Source: a virus. Taken from it: a DNA stretch of 39,899 nucleotides. The notes beneath the pieces were generated by a model, which searched no databases, was not told the origin of the DNA, and was given only the letters and a program-made list of their open reading frames with translations. The stretch covers positions 1-39,899 of IMG/VR virus record IMGVR_UViG_3300050821_017785; one strand, given 5' to 3'. The position numbers were made by a program, and so were the translations under genes. Positions 37,590-39,899 of this stretch are shown here, one piece after another (position 1 is the first letter of the stretch; every line of letters starts with the position of its first letter).

Positions 37590-38324
37590 TTATTTGTTTG
37601 TCTCATCTTCTATATAAAGTTGGTTGTTTATAATTCTTCTTATACTCGCGATGTTTATGTTAAACATCGCGGCTAATTTTTTTGTTGTGTAGCCAGATTT
37701 TGATTTATAAAGCTGTCTAATAGTGTTTGCTTCGTAATTTTTTAATTTGGCACTTGCTACATTTTCTCCCTTCGGAACACTTTCTGGTTGTAAGCATCCG
37801 CAAGATTTTATTGTTTTGAAATTTCCAGTTTTAATAATAGGTTTGTTTCCGCATTTGCATTTGCATAAAAACAAAGTATTCCCTTCTTCATCTTTTCCGT
37901 GAATTTTAATTATCTTTAATCTGCCGAATTTAAGTCCTATTTTTTTTGAGGCTTTTTTGAGAAGATTTTCTTTCCGGAGACATCCGCAGTTGTTTGAAGT
38001 GCCTCGGATAACATAAGATGTGACATATTCTTTTTCACTTCCACATTCACATCGACACCATACAAAAGTAAGATGTCTATAGCATCGAGTGAATTTTATA
38101 ATTGTTAAACGTCCAAACTTTTTTCCAATATTTTTATTCACCAAACATAGTCCACATGTTTTTATCACCCCTCTTTTCAGGCAGTCGTAAAAAGTGAATG
38201 CTTTTCCTCCGCAATCACAAAGGCATTCCCATTGAGCCCTTTTATATTTTTTCAAGTCTACGCGTCTTCGTATTACTGAAAGACTTCCGAACTTTTTCCC
38301 GGTTATGTCAATATATTTAGGCAT
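37590..38324 (-). CDS. Triple zinc-ribbon-repeat DNA-binding protein (244 aa)
   Basis: ATG 38324 overlaps the ParB-like gene by 8 nt; an earlier in-frame TTG is less likely. Three repeats of about 60 residues each have GKKFGSLSVI- or GKKFGRLTII-type starts, then a CxC...C/C..C zinc ribbon: WECLCDCGGK...KTCGLCL, VWCRCECGSE...NNCGCL, LFLCKCKCGN...KSCGCL. The C-terminus is a helix-turn-helix (IRQLYKSKSGYTTKKLAAMF). These ribbons are seen in DNA-recognition parts of phage HNH homing enzymes, but no nuclease motif is present here. It may be a degenerate homing protein or a site-specific regulator. Confidence 0.65.
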   Translation of the reverse strand: MPKYIDITGKKFGSLSVIRRRVDLKKYKRAQWECLCDCGGKAFTFYDCLKRGVIKTCGLCLVNKNIGKKFGRLTIIKFTRCYRHLTFVWCRCECGSEKEYVTSYVIRGTSNNCGCLRKENLLKKASKKIGLKFGRLKIIKIHGKDEEGNTLFLCKCKCGNKPIIKTGNFKTIKSCGCLQPESVPKGENVASAKLKNYEANTIRQLYKSKSGYTTKKLAAMFNINIASIRRIINNQLYIEDETNK

Positions 38325-39063
38325 CGTTATTTTGCAATGGGGTGTGGTTTTTCCAGTTATAAATGCCAATCATCTGACGTGTCCATTCCTTCGAATTAAG
38401 CTGAGGTTTCAAATCAAACCATCTTTGTTCAATTTTGCTTAAAAATACATTTTCATTGAACCCTTGTGACAAGACAAGATTGCGATAGCCAATGGTGAAA
38501 TCTGCTGTAGTAAACATAGAAAAAGGAGTGATCCGCTTAGATTTAACAAACCCCATAAATTCTGAGTAAGAAGCTATAAGCTTGTCAATGGTAGTCCTAT
38601 TGTCGGGAAATTGGAATTTTCCTGATTTAATAAAGTCAATGATTTCTCGGTTAATTCCTCCAAAGATTAATCCAAAAAAACATTTTGGTTGAACATCAAT
38701 CTTTTTAAGATAATCAAATAGTTGTATATAAGAATCAATTTTGTCTTTATTTGCGTAAAACTTTATTACATCTTTCAATGAAAGTTTCTTTTGGAAAAGG
38801 TTTGAGTTGAGAATGTGGTCATAGGACAAGTCGGATTTTATATAGAATATAGGGAGCGAGAGCTCTTTTGCAGCCTCTAGTCTATGCTGTCCATCGACTA
38901 CCTCCATTTTTTCATTCACAAGTATTGGGTGCAAATGGAGAAGATTTTCCTTAAGAAGGATGGCTTTCAGGTTTTTGATATGTCTTAAGTTTTTTTCTCT
39001 GTTAAAGTTGACTTGTTTGAAAATAGAGTAATCTGACGTGTTTTCAATTTTTGGGTTTTCCAT
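38317..39063 (-). CDS. ParB/Srx-fold protein (248 aa)
   Basis: ATG has AGGA 8 nt upstream. The N-terminal 90 residues show the ParB/sulfiredoxin pattern: HIKNLKAILLKENLLHLHPI, LVNEKMEVVDGQHRLEAAKE (the DGQHR signature) and LPIFYIKSDLSYD. In phages such domains occur in ParB-like nucleases and NTP-dependent regulators. The rest is helical, without a clear HTH. It has no ParA partner, so plasmid-like partition is not supported. It is coupled to the zinc-ribbon-repeat gene by overlap. Confidence 0.7.
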   Translation of the reverse strand: MENPKIENTSDYSIFKQVNFNREKNLRHIKNLKAILLKENLLHLHPILVNEKMEVVDGQHRLEAAKELSLPIFYIKSDLSYDHILNSNLFQKKLSLKDVIKFYANKDKIDSYIQLFDYLKKIDVQPKCFFGLIFGGINREIIDFIKSGKFQFPDNRTTIDKLIASYSEFMGFVKSKRITPFSMFTTADFTIGYRNLVLSQGFNENVFLSKIEQRWFDLKPQLNSKEWTRQMIGIYNWKNHTPLQNNDA

Positions 39064-39196
39064 ATCTATATTCCTTTTTTTAAAAATCTGATAAGATTAT
39101 CGGGCAATATCAATATATTGTAAAGGCGTACATATTTTTTAATTCTCTCTACAAGAAATTCCCTTTCCTTGCTATGGTGAAGAAAAGAGGTGTTTT

Positions 39197-39715
39197 ATGT
39201 CCATATCCGCCGGAAGCAGGGGTGCAGCAGGTAATAAGATCCCAAAAGGATATTCAGCGGGAAGATTGCAGCAATTTACCCCAGAGCAACTTAGTCTTTA
39301 TCAAAGTCTTTTCCCATATGTTTCTCCAGGAAGCCAATTAGCTCAACAAGCTCAAGGATCAGAGGCTGGTTTTGCACCTCATGAAGACTATGCGAGACGT
39401 CAGTTTCAAGAGTTTTCGGGTCAAAATGCTTCCAGATTTAGTGGAATGGGAATGGGAGCGCGTAAAGGGAGTGGTTTTCAAAACTTGCAAACTCAAGGAG
39501 CACAGGATTTTGCCTCAACACTTGCAATGCAAAGACAAGGGCTTCAAAGGCAAGCTTTGCAAGATTTAATGGGATTAAGTGGTTCTATATTAGGACAAAG
39601 ACCCTATGAGCAATTCTTGACTCCAAAGAAAAAGCCATTTTGGCAAGAATTGTTAACTGCTGGTGCTGGCGGTTTAGGACAGGCAGCTGGATCTCTACCA
39701 TTTATGTTTTTATAA
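39197..39715 (+). CDS. Small internal virion protein (172 aa)
   Basis: ATG has AGAGGTG at 5 nt. The sequence is Gln/Gly/Ala-rich with amphipathic helices (LYQSLFPYVSPGSQLAQQAQ, then DFASTLAMQRQGLQRQALQD) and a small hydrophobic C-terminus (GAGGLGQAAGSLPFMFL). This resembles the smallest ejection protein of podovirus sets. It is followed by two larger genes read the same way (39728 onward and 975 onward). Function inferred from place and composition. Confidence 0.6.
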   Translation: MSISAGSRGAAGNKIPKGYSAGRLQQFTPEQLSLYQSLFPYVSPGSQLAQQAQGSEAGFAPHEDYARRQFQEFSGQNASRFSGMGMGARKGSGFQNLQTQGAQDFASTLAMQRQGLQRQALQDLMGLSGSILGQRPYEQFLTPKKKPFWQELLTAGAGGLGQAAGSLPFMFL

Positions 39716-39727
39716 ATAGAGGAAAAT

Positions 39728-39899
39728 ATGGTTCAAATTTTACCAGAAGCTCCATCATTTCGAACACAACTAGCAAGAAATCTTGGTGGGGGATTTACTC
39801 AAGGAGTAAATACAGGAGCAGAATTTGCTTCTAAACTTGCCTTGGAAAAATCTAAAAAGCGTATGCGTCAGGAAATGATTAATAAAATTCTAATGGGAC
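39728..39899 (+). CDS. 5' part of the 348-aa virion/ejection-type gene crossing the circle join
   Basis: ATG 39728 has GAGGA 5-6 nt upstream, 12 nt after the previous stop. The frame (MVQILPEAPSFRTQLARNLG, then GGFTQGVNTGAEFASK) continues through the terminal repeat and into the reading frame open at base 1. The complete product is 348 residues. The N-terminal Gly/Ala part is likely a short amphipathic helix. Confidence 0.75.
   Translation, partial: MVQILPEAPSFRTQLARNLGGGFTQGVNTGAEFASKLALEKSKKRMRQEMINKILMG
39802..39899. repeat. Terminal direct repeat, right copy
   Basis: Identical to bases 1-98. Joining the ends gives a circle of 39801 bp. Confidence 0.95.

Noticed and set aside
38317-39063. 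ParB-like gene as part of a plasmid-type partition system
   Set aside because: No ParA-type ATPase and no parS-like repeats seen.
1-39899. CRISPR array, insertion sequence or transposase
   Set aside because: No regularly spaced repeats and no transposase motifs were seen.

Overview
The window is one complete, circularly permuted genome of a tailed phage with a podovirus-like (short-tailed) gene set. Bases 1-98 are repeated exactly at 39802-39899, so the unit is about 39.8 kb and one gene runs across the join. The sequence is AT-rich. The host is probably Gram-negative, because the phage encodes two signal-peptide outer-membrane beta-barrel proteins and a small lipoprotein. I could not fix the host further. 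An AT-rich intracellular bacterium (Chlamydiota- or Legionellales-like) is only a guess.

Layout. 39197-2225 (+, across the join): three candidate internal virion or ejection proteins. 2213-3084 (-): a beta-barrel protein and three tiny membrane ORFs. 3163-3846 (-): a scaffold-like protein. 3925-4777 (+): two small unknown genes. 4677-10285 (-): small virion-type proteins, the portal gene, two HNH endonucleases and the large terminase. 10301-16922 (+): a zinc-ribbon protein, then an array of tail-fibre genes ending in a glycine-rich protein and a tip protein. 16885-21617 (-), interrupted by a few tiny + genes: overlapping small membrane proteins, then RecT, a coiled-coil protein and a PD-(D/E)XK exonuclease. 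21692-26834 (+): a Cro-like regulator, a winged-helix replication-type protein, a second beta-barrel protein, the small terminase and zinc-ribbon proteins. 26849-27459 (-): two unknowns. 27672-36628 (+): N4 gp56-like capsid protein, other virion proteins, head-tail adaptor, fibre-tip protein and nozzle. 36630-39063 (-): tRNA-Thr, a DUF551 protein, a GroES-like co-chaperonin, a zinc-ribbon-repeat DNA-binding protein and a ParB-like protein.

Most notable are: (1) an ORF-less 258-nt group I intron inside the portal gene, with a TTG-started 5' exon of only 68 nt; (2) a phage-encoded GroES homologue; (3) a tail-fibre gene whose only sensible start is ATT; (4) a compact multi-hairpin structured RNA candidate upstream of the capsid gene; and (5) hairpins over the Shine-Dalgarno sequence of several genes.

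The head genes are scattered over both strands: small terminase far from large terminase, scaffold far from capsid. I recognised no integrase, polymerase or endolysin.
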